Notes: generated from the letters alone by a model not told the origin. 47,369 nt of DNA from Clostridia bacterium (GCA_017623435.1 JAGAPD010000002.1:1-47369); one strand, 5' to 3'; shown: positions 33,011-40,522, counted from the stretch's first letter. A program made the numbers and translations.

Positions 33011-34167
33011 AATTTGGTATTATCGGTTTGGGTAATCAGGGTAGTTATTATTGTAAATCTTTGTTTAACGCAGGCGCTATTGAAAACGGCGTTTTGGCGG
33101 CAATTGCGGACGTTAATCCCGACAAAATTAAGGCAATTAAGGACGCCGTACCCGGCGATTACGCTTGTTACGATTCGGGCGACGAGCTTATTGACAACGC
33201 GGACGTTGACGCAATCATAATTGCCGTACCGCACTATTTCCATCCGCCCCTTGCTATCCGAGCGCTCAAAAAGGGCGTTAACGTCATTTGCGAAAAGCCT
33301 GCAGGCGTTTATACCAAGCAGGTTAAGGAAATGAACGCGGCGGCAGAGCAGTCGGACAAGCTGTTTACTATGATGTATAATCAGCGCACCAACCCTGCCT
33401 ATATCAAAATGCACGATATGATTAACAGTGGCGAAATCGGCGAAGTACGCAGAGTAAACTGGATTATTACCAACTGGTTCAGAACGCAGTTCTACTACGA
33501 TTCGGGCTCGTGGAGAGCGACCTGGAAGGGCGAAGGCGGAGGCGTGCTTCTCAATCAATGTCCTCACCAGCTTGATCTTCTTCAATGGGTATGCGGAATG
33601 CTTCCCAGCAAAGTGCGTGCTTTCTGTCACTTCGGAAAGTGGCATAATATCGAAACGGAGGATGACGTTACCGCTTATTTGGAATTTCCTAACGGCGCTA
33701 CGGGCGCGTTTATCACCACTACGGCGGATGCTCCCGGCTCGAACAGATTTGAGGTTACGGGCTCGAAAGCGACGCTCGTTTGCGAGGGCAACAAGCTGAT
33801 TATCAAGCGTCTTGACGCGGATTTGCAGGAAACCATTGAGAATAGCCCCACGGGATTTGCAATGCCCAAGATTACTGAAGAGGAAATAGTTTTCGACGGC
33901 ATTGGTCCTCAGCACGCAGGCATTATTAACAACTTTGCTAACGCGATTTTGGGCAAGGAGGCACTTTACGTGGACGGCAGAGAAGGTCTTAACTGCGTAC
34001 AGCTTATGGACTCGATGCTTCTTTCCACTTGGGAAGAAAAGCCCGTTGCTATCCCCGTTGACGACGAGTATTATTACGAGCAACTCAAAAAGCGTATCGC
34101 AACTTCGGCAGATAAGGACACGAAAGAAGTGGTAATGGACTCTTCTAATTCGTTTAAAGGAGTATAA
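32998..34167 (+). CDS. Gfo/Idh/MocA-family NAD(P)-dependent oxidoreductase
   Basis: 389 residues. Rossmann GIIGLGNQG (8-16), CEKPAG with the catalytic-family lysine (about 94-99), then a C-terminal beta-sheet domain with GEIGEVRRVNWI, GGGVLLNQCPHQLDLLQW (conserved Asp-His region) and GSKATLVCEG. Unlike the GH109-like protein at 6441 it keeps the EKP motif, so it is a sugar dehydrogenase type. It probably oxidises the uronide or glycoside handled by this operon. 13-nt overlap with the preceding gene, 1-nt gap to uxaC. Confidence 0.9.
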   Translation: MEKVKFGIIGLGNQGSYYCKSLFNAGAIENGVLAAIADVNPDKIKAIKDAVPGDYACYDSGDELIDNADVDAIIIAVPHYFHPPLAIRALKKGVNVICEKPAGVYTKQVKEMNAAAEQSDKLFTMMYNQRTNPAYIKMHDMINSGEIGEVRRVNWIITNWFRTQFYYDSGSWRATWKGEGGGVLLNQCPHQLDLLQWVCGMLPSKVRAFCHFGKWHNIETEDDVTAYLEFPNGATGAFITTTADAPGSNRFEVTGSKATLVCEGNKLIIKRLDADLQETIENSPTGFAMPKITEEEIVFDGIGPQHAGIINNFANAILGKEALYVDGREGLNCVQLMDSMLLSTWEEKPVAIPVDDEYYYEQLKKRIATSADKDTKEVVMDSSNSFKGV

Positions 34168-34168
34168 A

Positions 34169-35494
34169 ATGGCTTTTTACGACGACAAACTCTTCTTGCA
34201 GGGCGAGAGTGCGCAAAGAATTTACGACGAGATTAAGGATTTACCCGTCGTCGACTATCATTGCCACTTGGACCAAACGAAGATTAAAGCGGACGCGACC
34301 TTTTCGGATATAGGCGAAATGTGGCTTGCGGGCGACCACTACAAGTGGCGCGCTATGCGTATTTGCGGAGTGGACGAAAAGTATATCACGGGCGACGCTA
34401 CTTTTAAGGAAAAATTCTTTAAGTACGCGTCCATTATGCCCAAGCTTGCAGGCAACGCGCTTTACTACTGGACGCACCTTGAATTAAAGCAAATTTTCGG
34501 TATTGACTTGCCTCTTAATAGCGATACCGCGCAGGAAATTTACGAGCGCGCTAACGAGAAGATTAAAAATATCAGCGTGCGCTCACTCTTAAAGCTTTAC
34601 GGCGTGAAATATATCGCTACGACGGACGATCCCGTGGATACGCTTGACAGTCACGGAGTTTACGACGGAATCGAGGTCCGTCCTACTTTTAGACCTGATA
34701 AGGCGCTTTCGCTTGATAATGAATACCTCAAAAAATTAGAAGAGGTTAGCGGTCAAAAAATCAAAACGACGGGGGACGTACTACGCGCTTTGGAAAATAG
34801 ATTGCAGTTTTTCGTTAAAAACGGCTGTAAAATTTCCGATCACGGCTTTAAGGATTTCCCGGACGTAATCGTTGACGAAAGCACGGCAGACGAGTATTTT
34901 GCTCGGCGTGAAAGCTTGAGCGAAGTGGAAAAAACTCGTCTTTTGGGTTACTTCTTGGTGAATTTGGCGAAGATTTATCGCAAGTATTCTATCATTATGC
35001 AACTTCACTTCTCGGTTACGCGTAACGTCAACCCTGCAATGAAAGTACGCTGTGGAGTAGATTCGGGCTTTGACGTTATTGCGTCCGCGCAAAAGATTGA
35101 AAACGTTATTGCGTTCTTCTCGGCAGTAAGCGACGATCAGCGCCCTGAAACTATCCTTTACACGCTTAACGACTGTGACCTTCCTTCGCTTTGCTGTATC
35201 ACGGGCGCGTACGCTCACGTGAAATCGGGCGCTGCGTGGTGGTTTAACGATACGGTTGAGGGAATCAGAAACAACCTCAAAAAGGTGTCGGAATATTCCG
35301 TGCTGGGGACTAACTACGGTATGCTTACTGACAGCCGTAGCTTTGCGTCCTACGCGCGCTTTGACTTCTTCCGTCGCATACTTTCCGGATATCTTGGCGA
35401 GCTGGTTGACAAAGGCGAGTACGACGAGAGCGCCGCTATCCAAACGGCGAAGGACGTCAGCTACTATAATATCAAAAATACGCTGAATATTTAG
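34169..35494 (+). CDS. uxaC: Glucuronate isomerase
   Basis: 441 residues; family length about 465. VVDYHCHLDQ (His31, His33) is the amidohydrolase-like metal site, followed by WLAGDHYKWRAMR, YGVKYIATTDDPVDTL, RPTFRPDKAL, MQLHFSVTRNVN and GTNYGMLTDSRSF, all UxaC signatures. It converts D-glucuronate to D-fructuronate, or galacturonate to tagaturonate, the entry step of uronate breakdown. It shows that the operon serves uronic acids. The following steps (UxuB, UxuA, KdgK) are not in the window. Confidence 0.95.
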   Translation: MAFYDDKLFLQGESAQRIYDEIKDLPVVDYHCHLDQTKIKADATFSDIGEMWLAGDHYKWRAMRICGVDEKYITGDATFKEKFFKYASIMPKLAGNALYYWTHLELKQIFGIDLPLNSDTAQEIYERANEKIKNISVRSLLKLYGVKYIATTDDPVDTLDSHGVYDGIEVRPTFRPDKALSLDNEYLKKLEEVSGQKIKTTGDVLRALENRLQFFVKNGCKISDHGFKDFPDVIVDESTADEYFARRESLSEVEKTRLLGYFLVNLAKIYRKYSIIMQLHFSVTRNVNPAMKVRCGVDSGFDVIASAQKIENVIAFFSAVSDDQRPETILYTLNDCDLPSLCCITGAYAHVKSGAAWWFNDTVEGIRNNLKKVSEYSVLGTNYGMLTDSRSFASYARFDFFRRILSGYLGELVDKGEYDESAAIQTAKDVSYYNIKNTLNI

Positions 35495-35504
35495 GAGAAA
35501 AACA

Positions 35505-36605
35505 ATGGCAATTCCCGAAATTTTAACGTCCGTTTGCGGACAAAAGATTGATACGGTTGAAAAGTGGGAAAAGTACCGCCGTCCTGAAATTATGGCGCTT
35601 TTTTCCAACTTCGTTTACGGCGTTCGTCCCGTAGAAAAGCCCAACGACTTGAAATTCGAAGTTATTTGCGAAAAGGACGGCTTTGACGGCGACGATAGCA
35701 TAAAGCAAAAGCACGTAAAAGCCACCTTTGCAGGAATGAGCATGTTTTTTTACGCATACTATCCTAAAAAGGCAGAAAAAGTGCCTGCCGTAGTTTACGT
35801 TATGCACGAGCATCAATTCATTAAAACGGATTTTGACAACGATCAGATTTTTGGGATTAATATCAAGTATATCACGTCACGCGGTTACGCGCTGTTTATT
35901 ATGCCCACGCATTACGTAGCGGAGGACTACAACCATAACGGCAACGTCAGATTCCAAAGCGAGATTTTCAAGCGTTTTACGCCTACGCTCGAAGAGAGAA
36001 AGGGCAACGAATGGGCGGTGATTTCCGCATGGGCTTGGGGCGCGTCCAGAGTAATGGATTTTGTCCAAACGGACGGTGACGTGGATACCCGTTTCGTCAG
36101 CGTAGTAGGTCATTCGCGCGGTGGAAAAACTGCGCTTTGGTGTGGTGCGACGGATACACGTTTTGCGTGCGCCGTTTCTAATAACTCGGGTTGTACGGGT
36201 GCGTCACTTCACCGTGGTGAGAAAGGACCTAATATTGAGGACACTAAGGATATTAACCGTTTTGACTGGTTTTGCTACAACTACCAAAATTACAACGACA
36301 ACGAAGATATGTTGCCCGTTGACCAGCATATGCTTATAGGCGCGCTTGCACCCAGATACGTGTACGTAGCAAGCTCGAGCGAGGACGCTTGGGCAGGGCC
36401 GAGAAAAGAATTCCTTGCGTCGCACCTTGCAAGCGAGGCGTTTGAGCTTTACGGCAAAAAAGGTTTAGTCGCACCAGACGAGGCAGAGCTTAACACCCCC
36501 TACCACGAGGGAAATATCGGCTACCATATCAAGACCGGACCGCATAGTATAACCGATTACGACTGGCAGTTGTACCTCGATTTCTTCGATAAAAAATTCA
36601 AGTAA
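35505..36605 (+). CDS. CE15-like glucuronoyl esterase (alpha/beta hydrolase)
   Basis: 366 residues. The nucleophile elbow VVGHSRGGKTALWCG (Ser about 203) matches the GHSRxGKxAL signature of bacterial CE15 esterases. The acidic region is ASSSEDAWAGPRKEF (about 289-303), and the catalytic histidine lies in GPHSITDYDWQLYLDFF (about 345-361), with the conserved DW pair after it. CE15 enzymes split the ester between 4-O-methyl-glucuronate of xylan and lignin alcohols. No signal peptide is seen, so this one would act on small imported esters, an unusual location. Last gene of the uronate operon. Confidence 0.85.
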   Translation: MAIPEILTSVCGQKIDTVEKWEKYRRPEIMALFSNFVYGVRPVEKPNDLKFEVICEKDGFDGDDSIKQKHVKATFAGMSMFFYAYYPKKAEKVPAVVYVMHEHQFIKTDFDNDQIFGINIKYITSRGYALFIMPTHYVAEDYNHNGNVRFQSEIFKRFTPTLEERKGNEWAVISAWAWGASRVMDFVQTDGDVDTRFVSVVGHSRGGKTALWCGATDTRFACAVSNNSGCTGASLHRGEKGPNIEDTKDINRFDWFCYNYQNYNDNEDMLPVDQHMLIGALAPRYVYVASSSEDAWAGPRKEFLASHLASEAFELYGKKGLVAPDEAELNTPYHEGNIGYHIKTGPHSITDYDWQLYLDFFDKKFK

Positions 36606-36825
36606 AAAAGCAAAACTCCCTACCACGTAGCGTGATACTCTTAACGGAGTATTCACGCTACAGTTATGATTGCCCTGTGGCAAGTTATGAGTTATGATAT
36701 GCTTCGCATAACTATGATTGGCTTCGCCAAGTTTTAGATTACAAGGTCAATCATATTATAACGCTTGCCATGCAAGCTCATAACGGTGAGCGTAGCGAGC
36801 CTCATAACTCTAAATTAAACAAACA
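36606..36825. repeat. Hairpin and tandem small-palindrome array after the uronate operon
   Basis: A large stem GTAGCGTGATACTC (36627-36640) / GAGTATTCACGCTAC (36647-36661) with one bulged base lies 21 nt after the esterase stop and may act as its 3' end. Then come small hairpins: TTGCC/GGCAA (36670-36683), AGTTATG/CATAACT (36690-36713), TTGGC/GCCAA (36718-36730) and GCTTGC/GCAAGC (36773-36787). The first three are each preceded by a TATGAT-like spacer. No coding potential. Confidence 0.65.
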
Positions 36826-36869
36826 GAAAAAAGAGCAGACATGCAAGTTTTAATCTTGCGTGTTTGCTC
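36826..36869 (-). terminator. Strong minus-strand terminator
   Basis: On the minus strand GAGCAAACACGCAAG (36869-36855) pairs with CTTGCATGTCTGCTC (36847-36833) over 15 bp including two G-T pairs, loop of 7, then TTTTTTC. It could end the RNA ligase transcript, leaving a 3' region of about 340 nt, or a small RNA. The interval 36870-37174 holds no gene I recognise. Confidence 0.7.
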
Positions 36870-37093
36870 TTTCTGCTTGTCAGTATGGGGTTGGGCTTAG
36901 CCCATTTTGCATTTGACCAGTTAAATGCGATGCTCGCACTTAGTGAGATCTTTAAATTCTCCGCTAAGAACATCACCACGTGGGGAGTTTTTTATTTTGG
37001 CTCTATCGCAACATTTGACTGATTTTTGACGGCTAAATACTGTAAAATACTGCGTGTTTTGTTCGGTTACAGACCTTCCAGGTATGCGCCCTC

Positions 37094-37114
37094 ACAAGAA
37101 CACTTGTCTTTTTT
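37094..37114 (+). terminator. Weak plus-strand terminator
   Basis: ACAAG-AACA-CTTGT (37094-37107) followed by CTTTTTT. The stem is only 5 bp. A poor promoter-like pair TTGACT (37015-37020) and TACTGT (37038-37043) lies upstream, so a short plus-strand RNA of about 65 nt is possible but unproven. Confidence 0.35.
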
Positions 37115-37174
37115 GTATTTATCTCGTCAAAACGCAATAAATTGCTAATCAGCCATCTATTGTGATATCGCCGA

Positions 37175-37930
37175 TTATTTTAATTTGTTGGGGATTATAG
37201 TCTTATCTATCCATCTGCCTTGCGTGATTATCTGCTTGTAGTTATTTCTTACGAATTTTGCGCGTTTAGTGACAGCGCCATCGCTTTCCACCTTGATGTA
37301 TAGCCCTTCCATAAGCGGAGTGAGGTCGGTTTCTTTTAAGACCTGTTCGTAATCTACGCCTGCAACGGCGCAAGCATTTTTCAGGTTTTGTTCAAAGTCG
37401 GGGGATACGTATGCCGATTTTTGTAACAAAGCAAGTATTTCGTTTTTGGATTTGAAGGATTTTTGCGCTAAAACGGGCGCGCTGAATATGCCCGTGCCGT
37501 TTAGCATTTTTTGGCGCGTCGGCGTGTCGAGAAAAACGCCTTCGCTTTTATCAAAGATATCAAACTCGATAAAATACGAGGGGAGTGCGTCGTAGTAGAT
37601 TTTGTGCTTGGCGTACGTCCACTCGCCGTAGAGAATATACCTCTCGCCCAAAACGGAATACAGCGTGTCACGGTTTTGCGCCCCAAAAATCTTGAATAGG
37701 TCGTAGTGGCGCTCCTTGTATCCGCCGCTTAAGTAATGCCCACGGCTTTGGAGTAAAAGGTTTCCGCCTTGGAAGGAAATACCCACGTTAGCCCCGTCGA
37801 TTTTTTCTTCCACTACGATATTTTTGCCCAAAATCTCGCTAAAAGGTATTTGATTTAAGTCCTCGTCGCCCACTTGTATGCCCGAGCCTTCTAAATGCTC
37901 CGTGCGCGGATATTTGATAATTCGTTCCAT
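37175..37930 (-). CDS. RNA ligase (Rnl2-like nucleotidyltransferase), leaderless
   Basis: 251 residues from ATG 37930. All ligase motifs are present: motif I EKIDGAN with the lysine to be adenylylated (Lys43), motif III YILYGEW (98-104), IIIa FIEFDIFD (120-127), motif IV EGLYIKV (208-214) and motif V KRAKFV (222-227). It would join RNA 5'-phosphate to 3'-OH ends using ATP. The open frame runs 19 codons further upstream, but a consensus promoter overlaps that stretch and would start transcription at the ATG itself. It stands alone between the uronate operon and a lipoprotein gene, with no phage, toxin or RNA-repair gene nearby. Confidence 0.88.
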   Translation of the reverse strand: MERIIKYPRTEHLEGSGIQVGDEDLNQIPFSEILGKNIVVEEKIDGANVGISFQGGNLLLQSRGHYLSGGYKERHYDLFKIFGAQNRDTLYSVLGERYILYGEWTYAKHKIYYDALPSYFIEFDIFDKSEGVFLDTPTRQKMLNGTGIFSAPVLAQKSFKSKNEILALLQKSAYVSPDFEQNLKNACAVAGVDYEQVLKETDLTPLMEGLYIKVESDGAVTKRAKFVRNNYKQIITQGRWIDKTIIPNKLK

Positions 37931-37936
37931 ACCTAA

Positions 37937-37965
37937 ATTATACCCTATGCGTCCCCGTTTGTCAA
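37937..37965 (-). promoter_or_regulatory. Promoter of the RNA ligase gene
   Basis: Minus strand TTGACA (37965-37960), 17-nt spacer, TATAAT (37942-37937), then TTAGGT and the ATG. The expected transcription start, 7 nt after the -10 box, is the A of the ATG, so the mRNA should have no leader. Confidence 0.85.
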
Positions 37966-38032
37966 GACGAAAAAACCTCGTTTCCAAATTACAAAAAATT
38001 ACAAAAATTAGTATATTTTTTGCAAAAACTTA

Positions 38033-38061
38033 TTGACAAACAAAAAACCGCGTAGTATAAT
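38033..38061 (+). promoter_or_regulatory. Cassette-type promoter P4
   Basis: TTGACA (38033-38038), 17-nt spacer ending CGCGTAG, TATAAT (38056-38061). The bases after it (AATRCTG, then CAAAATTTCATAAAAAGG and GAGAGAATATGA) match the leader of the lipoprotein cassettes at 12-14 kb. The GCGC dyad of P1-P3 is mostly lost. Confidence 0.85.
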
Positions 38062-38114
38062 AATGCTGAAAACCTACTTTGTTATCGCAAAATTTCATAA
38101 AAAGGTGAGAGAAT

Positions 38115-38582
38115 ATGACGGATAAAGCAAAGAGAATAATTAGTATCGTTATCGTTTCTATAATACTAATATCGACGGCGGTATTAATCATTTCGTGTAG
38201 CGCAGTAAAAGAATACGAATATAAGTATTTGGAAGATGCGTATGAGGCAGGTTGGATTACGGAAGATGATTTGAAGACGATAGCGGATTATTATAATAAT
38301 AGAACACATCCAGAAATGCAACATAGTCAAAATGTAGTGGATGGTATAAAATATACGAAGTTTAAACGTTATTACAGTTATGATGATTCGTCTCGTTCAA
38401 AATATCTTTTTTTAAAAAAGAAGCGTAATATACATTTATATTATTATGGAACATATAACGGATACGTAGTAGCGAGATCTTGGATAGAAGGAGCTGATAT
38501 TGCAATTTATGATGAAAAAATAATAGGTGGAGTATCGTTTTATAATTATATGACATTAACGGTGTATGATATTAATTCTTAA
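38115..38582 (+). CDS. Putative lipoprotein, distant member of the cassette family
   Basis: 155 residues. Basic N terminus, hydrophobic residues 8-26, then IISC with Cys28 as possible lipid site. The mature part is Tyr-, Lys- and Asp-rich (YEYKYLEDAYEAGWITEDDL) and matches no family I recognise. Promoter and leader are homologous to those of the three genes at 12-14 kb, but signal peptide, mature protein and terminator differ. AT-rich compared with its neighbours. Confidence 0.75.
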   Translation: MTDKAKRIISIVIVSIILISTAVLIISCSAVKEYEYKYLEDAYEAGWITEDDLKTIADYYNNRTHPEMQHSQNVVDGIKYTKFKRYYSYDDSSRSKYLFLKKKRNIHLYYYGTYNGYVVARSWIEGADIAIYDEKIIGGVSFYNYMTLTVYDINS

Positions 38583-38607
38583 AACAAAATTTAAAATAAG
38601 TGTTATT

Positions 38608-38637
38608 AAGGAGCGTGCATAGTAACGCTCCTTTTTT
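38608..38637 (+). terminator. Terminator of the 38115 gene
   Basis: AAGGAGCGT (38608-38616) / ACGCTCCTT (38625-38633), 9 bp perfect, 8-nt loop, then a T run. Confidence 0.9.
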
Positions 38638-38672
38638 ATTCAAAAAAAATTGAAAAAAATTACTAAAATCTA

Positions 38673-38701
38673 TTTACAAACGGGCGTATTTTTGATATAA
38701 T
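38673..38701 (+). promoter_or_regulatory. Promoter of the F420-ligase-like gene
   Basis: TTTACA (38673-38678), 17-nt spacer, TATAAT (38696-38701); 51 nt before the ATG, which has AAGGAG. Confidence 0.85.
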
Positions 38702-38752
38702 ATAAAATGTTGTTTTTGTGCGTGATGTGCAAAAAACGAAGGAGATTTACTT

Positions 38753-39946
38753 ATGAGTCGTATGGTTGGTACTATATCAAGAGGCGTGCGCGCTCCCATC
38801 ATTCGTAGTGGAGACGATTTGGTTAAGATCGTTACCGATTCGATTTTGGAAGCGAGCAGAGAAGACGGTTTCGAAATTCGTGACCGTGACATTATTGCAA
38901 TGACCGAGGCAATCGTAGCACGCGCGCAGGGAAACTACGCAACGACTGACGATATCGCAAACGACGTTCGCGCAAAGTTTGGCGGTGAAACGGTGGGCGT
39001 TATTTTCCCCATTTTGAGCCGTAACCGTTTCTCGGTTTGCTTGCGCGGTATTGCGAAGGGTGCGAAGAAGATCGTTCTGATGCTTTCTTACCCGTCTGAT
39101 GAAGTGGGCAACCACCTTATTTCCTTGGACGATATGGATGCAAAGGGCATTAATCCTTACACCGACGTTTTGAATATAGAGCAGTACCGTGAGCTTTTCG
39201 GTTACAACAAGCACCGCTTTACGGGCGTTGACTACGTTGAGTATTACGAACAGCTCGTTCGCGAGGCAGGCGCTGACTTTGAGGTTGTTTTTGCAAACGA
39301 TCCCAGAGCAATCCTTAACTACACCAAAAACGTTCTTAACTGCGATATCCACACGAGAGCGAGAACGAAACGCATCTTAAAGGCGGCAGGCGCTGAAATC
39401 GTTTACGGTATGGACGAGATTATGTCCGCGCCCGTGAACGGAAGTGGCTACAACGAAAATTACGGCTTGCTTGGCTCGAACAAGGCGACTGACGATCAGG
39501 TAAAGCTTTTCCCCCGTGACTGCCAAACTCTCGTTGACGAGATCCAAAAGCTTATGTTTGAGAAAACGGGCAAGCGCGTTGAAGTAATGGTTTACGGTGA
39601 CGGCGCGTTCAAAGACCCTATCGGTAAGATTTGGGAGCTTGCTGACCCCGTCGTTTCGCCTGCGTACACTTCCGGTCTTGAAGGAACGCCCAACGAACTT
39701 AAACTTAAATACCTCGCGGATAACGATTTTGCAAGCCTTAAAGGCGAGGAGCTTAAAGAGGCTATCAAGCAAAAGATCCACGAAAAGGACGATAACCTCG
39801 TAGGCAATATGGTGTCCGAGGGTACTACGCCCCGTCGTCTTACCGACCTTATCGGTTCGCTTTGCGACCTTACTTCCGGCTCGGGCGACAAGGGTACGCC
39901 TATCGTATTTATCCAAGGCTACTTCGATAACTACACCACGGAGTAA
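38753..39946 (+). CDS. Coenzyme F420-0:L-glutamate ligase family protein
   Basis: 397 residues. The family start GVRAPIIRSGDDLVKIV.., RDRDIIAMTEAIVARAQGNY, then a central domain with RNRFSVCLRGIAKGAKKIVL. The second half has VMVYGDGAFKDPIGKIWELADP and GTPNELKLKYLADND. CofE-type enzymes add glutamate to F420-0 with GTP. Clostridia of this kind are not known to make F420 and no other F420 gene is here, so the true substrate is probably another glutamylated or amide-ligated molecule. One-gene unit with its own promoter and terminator. Confidence 0.8.
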   Translation: MSRMVGTISRGVRAPIIRSGDDLVKIVTDSILEASREDGFEIRDRDIIAMTEAIVARAQGNYATTDDIANDVRAKFGGETVGVIFPILSRNRFSVCLRGIAKGAKKIVLMLSYPSDEVGNHLISLDDMDAKGINPYTDVLNIEQYRELFGYNKHRFTGVDYVEYYEQLVREAGADFEVVFANDPRAILNYTKNVLNCDIHTRARTKRILKAAGAEIVYGMDEIMSAPVNGSGYNENYGLLGSNKATDDQVKLFPRDCQTLVDEIQKLMFEKTGKRVEVMVYGDGAFKDPIGKIWELADPVVSPAYTSGLEGTPNELKLKYLADNDFASLKGEELKEAIKQKIHEKDDNLVGNMVSEGTTPRRLTDLIGSLCDLTSGSGDKGTPIVFIQGYFDNYTTE

Positions 39947-39963
39947 TAATTTATAAAGAAAAA

Positions 39964-39992
39964 GGCTTATTCGAAAAGGATAAGTCTTTTTT
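39964..39992 (+). terminator. Terminator of the F420-ligase-like gene
   Basis: GGCTTAT (39964-39970) / ATAAGTC (39980-39986) with one G-T pair, 9-nt loop, then six T. Confidence 0.85.
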
Positions 39993-40003
39993 ATATGCAA
40001 AAC

Positions 40004-40059
40004 TTGTTGACATATCAACAAGATTGTGGTAATATAATAAGGATGTTGACATGTCAACA
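40004..40059 (+). promoter_or_regulatory. marR promoter with two palindromic operators
   Basis: Site 1, TTGTTGA-CATA-TCAACAA (40004-40021), contains the -35 box TTGACA (40007-40012); after a 17-nt spacer comes -10 TAATAT (40030-40035). Site 2, TGTTGACATGTCAACA (40044-40059), is a perfect 16-bp palindrome downstream of the -10 box. The centres are 39 bp apart. A MarR dimer bound at both would block its own transcription. Confidence 0.88.
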
Positions 40060-40075
40060 AATGGAGGAAGATATT

Positions 40076-40522
40076 ATGCAAGACCGTTATAAAACTTTTA
40101 CTATTCAGATAGCAAAACTCAGTCGTTTTATTCGCAGAATCAAGACGGAAGAGATGGCAGACCTTGGGCTTAAGAGCATTCACGTATCCTGTTTGTATTA
40201 TTTATACAAGGCTGGGCAGATGACCGCGGCGCAGCTTTGCGATATGTGTGAAGAGGACAAAGCGGCTGTTTCGCGCTCGCTGTTATTTTTGGAGGACGAG
40301 GGGTACGTTGCGTGTGGCACTACGACCAAGAAAAGATACAACTGTCCGCTTTTACTGACCGCAAAGGGCAGGGCTACGGCGGAGGTTATTAACGACAAGA
40401 TTGCCAGCGTGCTTGCTCGCTCTAACGACGGAATCAGCGAATCAGATTTAGAGGTTTTCTATCGTTGTTTGGACCGTGTCAGCGAAAATCTGCAAGATAT
40501 TTGCAAAAAATACGGAGATTAG
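40076..40522 (+). CDS. MarR-family transcriptional regulator
   Basis: 148 residues from ATG 40076 after GGAGGA. Winged helix-turn-helix: LKSIHVSCLYYLYKAGQMTAAQLCDMCEEDKAAVSRSLLFLEDEGYV, in which the recognition helix is about residues 58-72, then the wing GTTTKKRYNCPLLLTAKG. Helices at both ends form the dimer. It very probably represses itself through the two palindromes upstream. The gene it may have controlled, degV, survives only as a fragment directly downstream. Confidence 0.92.
   Translation: MQDRYKTFTIQIAKLSRFIRRIKTEEMADLGLKSIHVSCLYYLYKAGQMTAAQLCDMCEEDKAAVSRSLLFLEDEGYVACGTTTKKRYNCPLLLTAKGRATAEVINDKIASVLARSNDGISESDLEVFYRCLDRVSENLQDICKKYGD

Noticed and set aside
32725..34083. 450-residue minus-strand open frame opposite the Gfo/Idh gene
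   Set aside because: The plus strand holds clear family genes with overlaps and ribosome binding sites; the antisense frame has no recognisable domain.
36880..37120. 6S, SRP, tmRNA or RNase P RNA in the gap next to the RNA ligase
   Set aside because: I looked for the SRP GGAAG loop with AGGUCCGG, the tmRNA tag frame and tRNA-like ends, and RNase P P4 motifs; none are present. 6S RNA cannot be ruled out by eye but lacks support.
37175..37930. RNA ligase as sign of a prophage
   Set aside because: No phage structural, lysis, integrase or replication genes are in the surrounding 10 kb, and no attachment-site repeats were seen.
37931..37987. Upstream start (ATG 37987) for the RNA ligase
   Set aside because: A consensus promoter overlaps these codons and would start transcription at ATG 37930; the extra residues are charged and not part of the ligase fold.
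40063..40075. Earlier MarR start at 39995
   Set aside because: This would place the start inside the promoter and operator; GGAGGA and ATG 40076 match the family N terminus.
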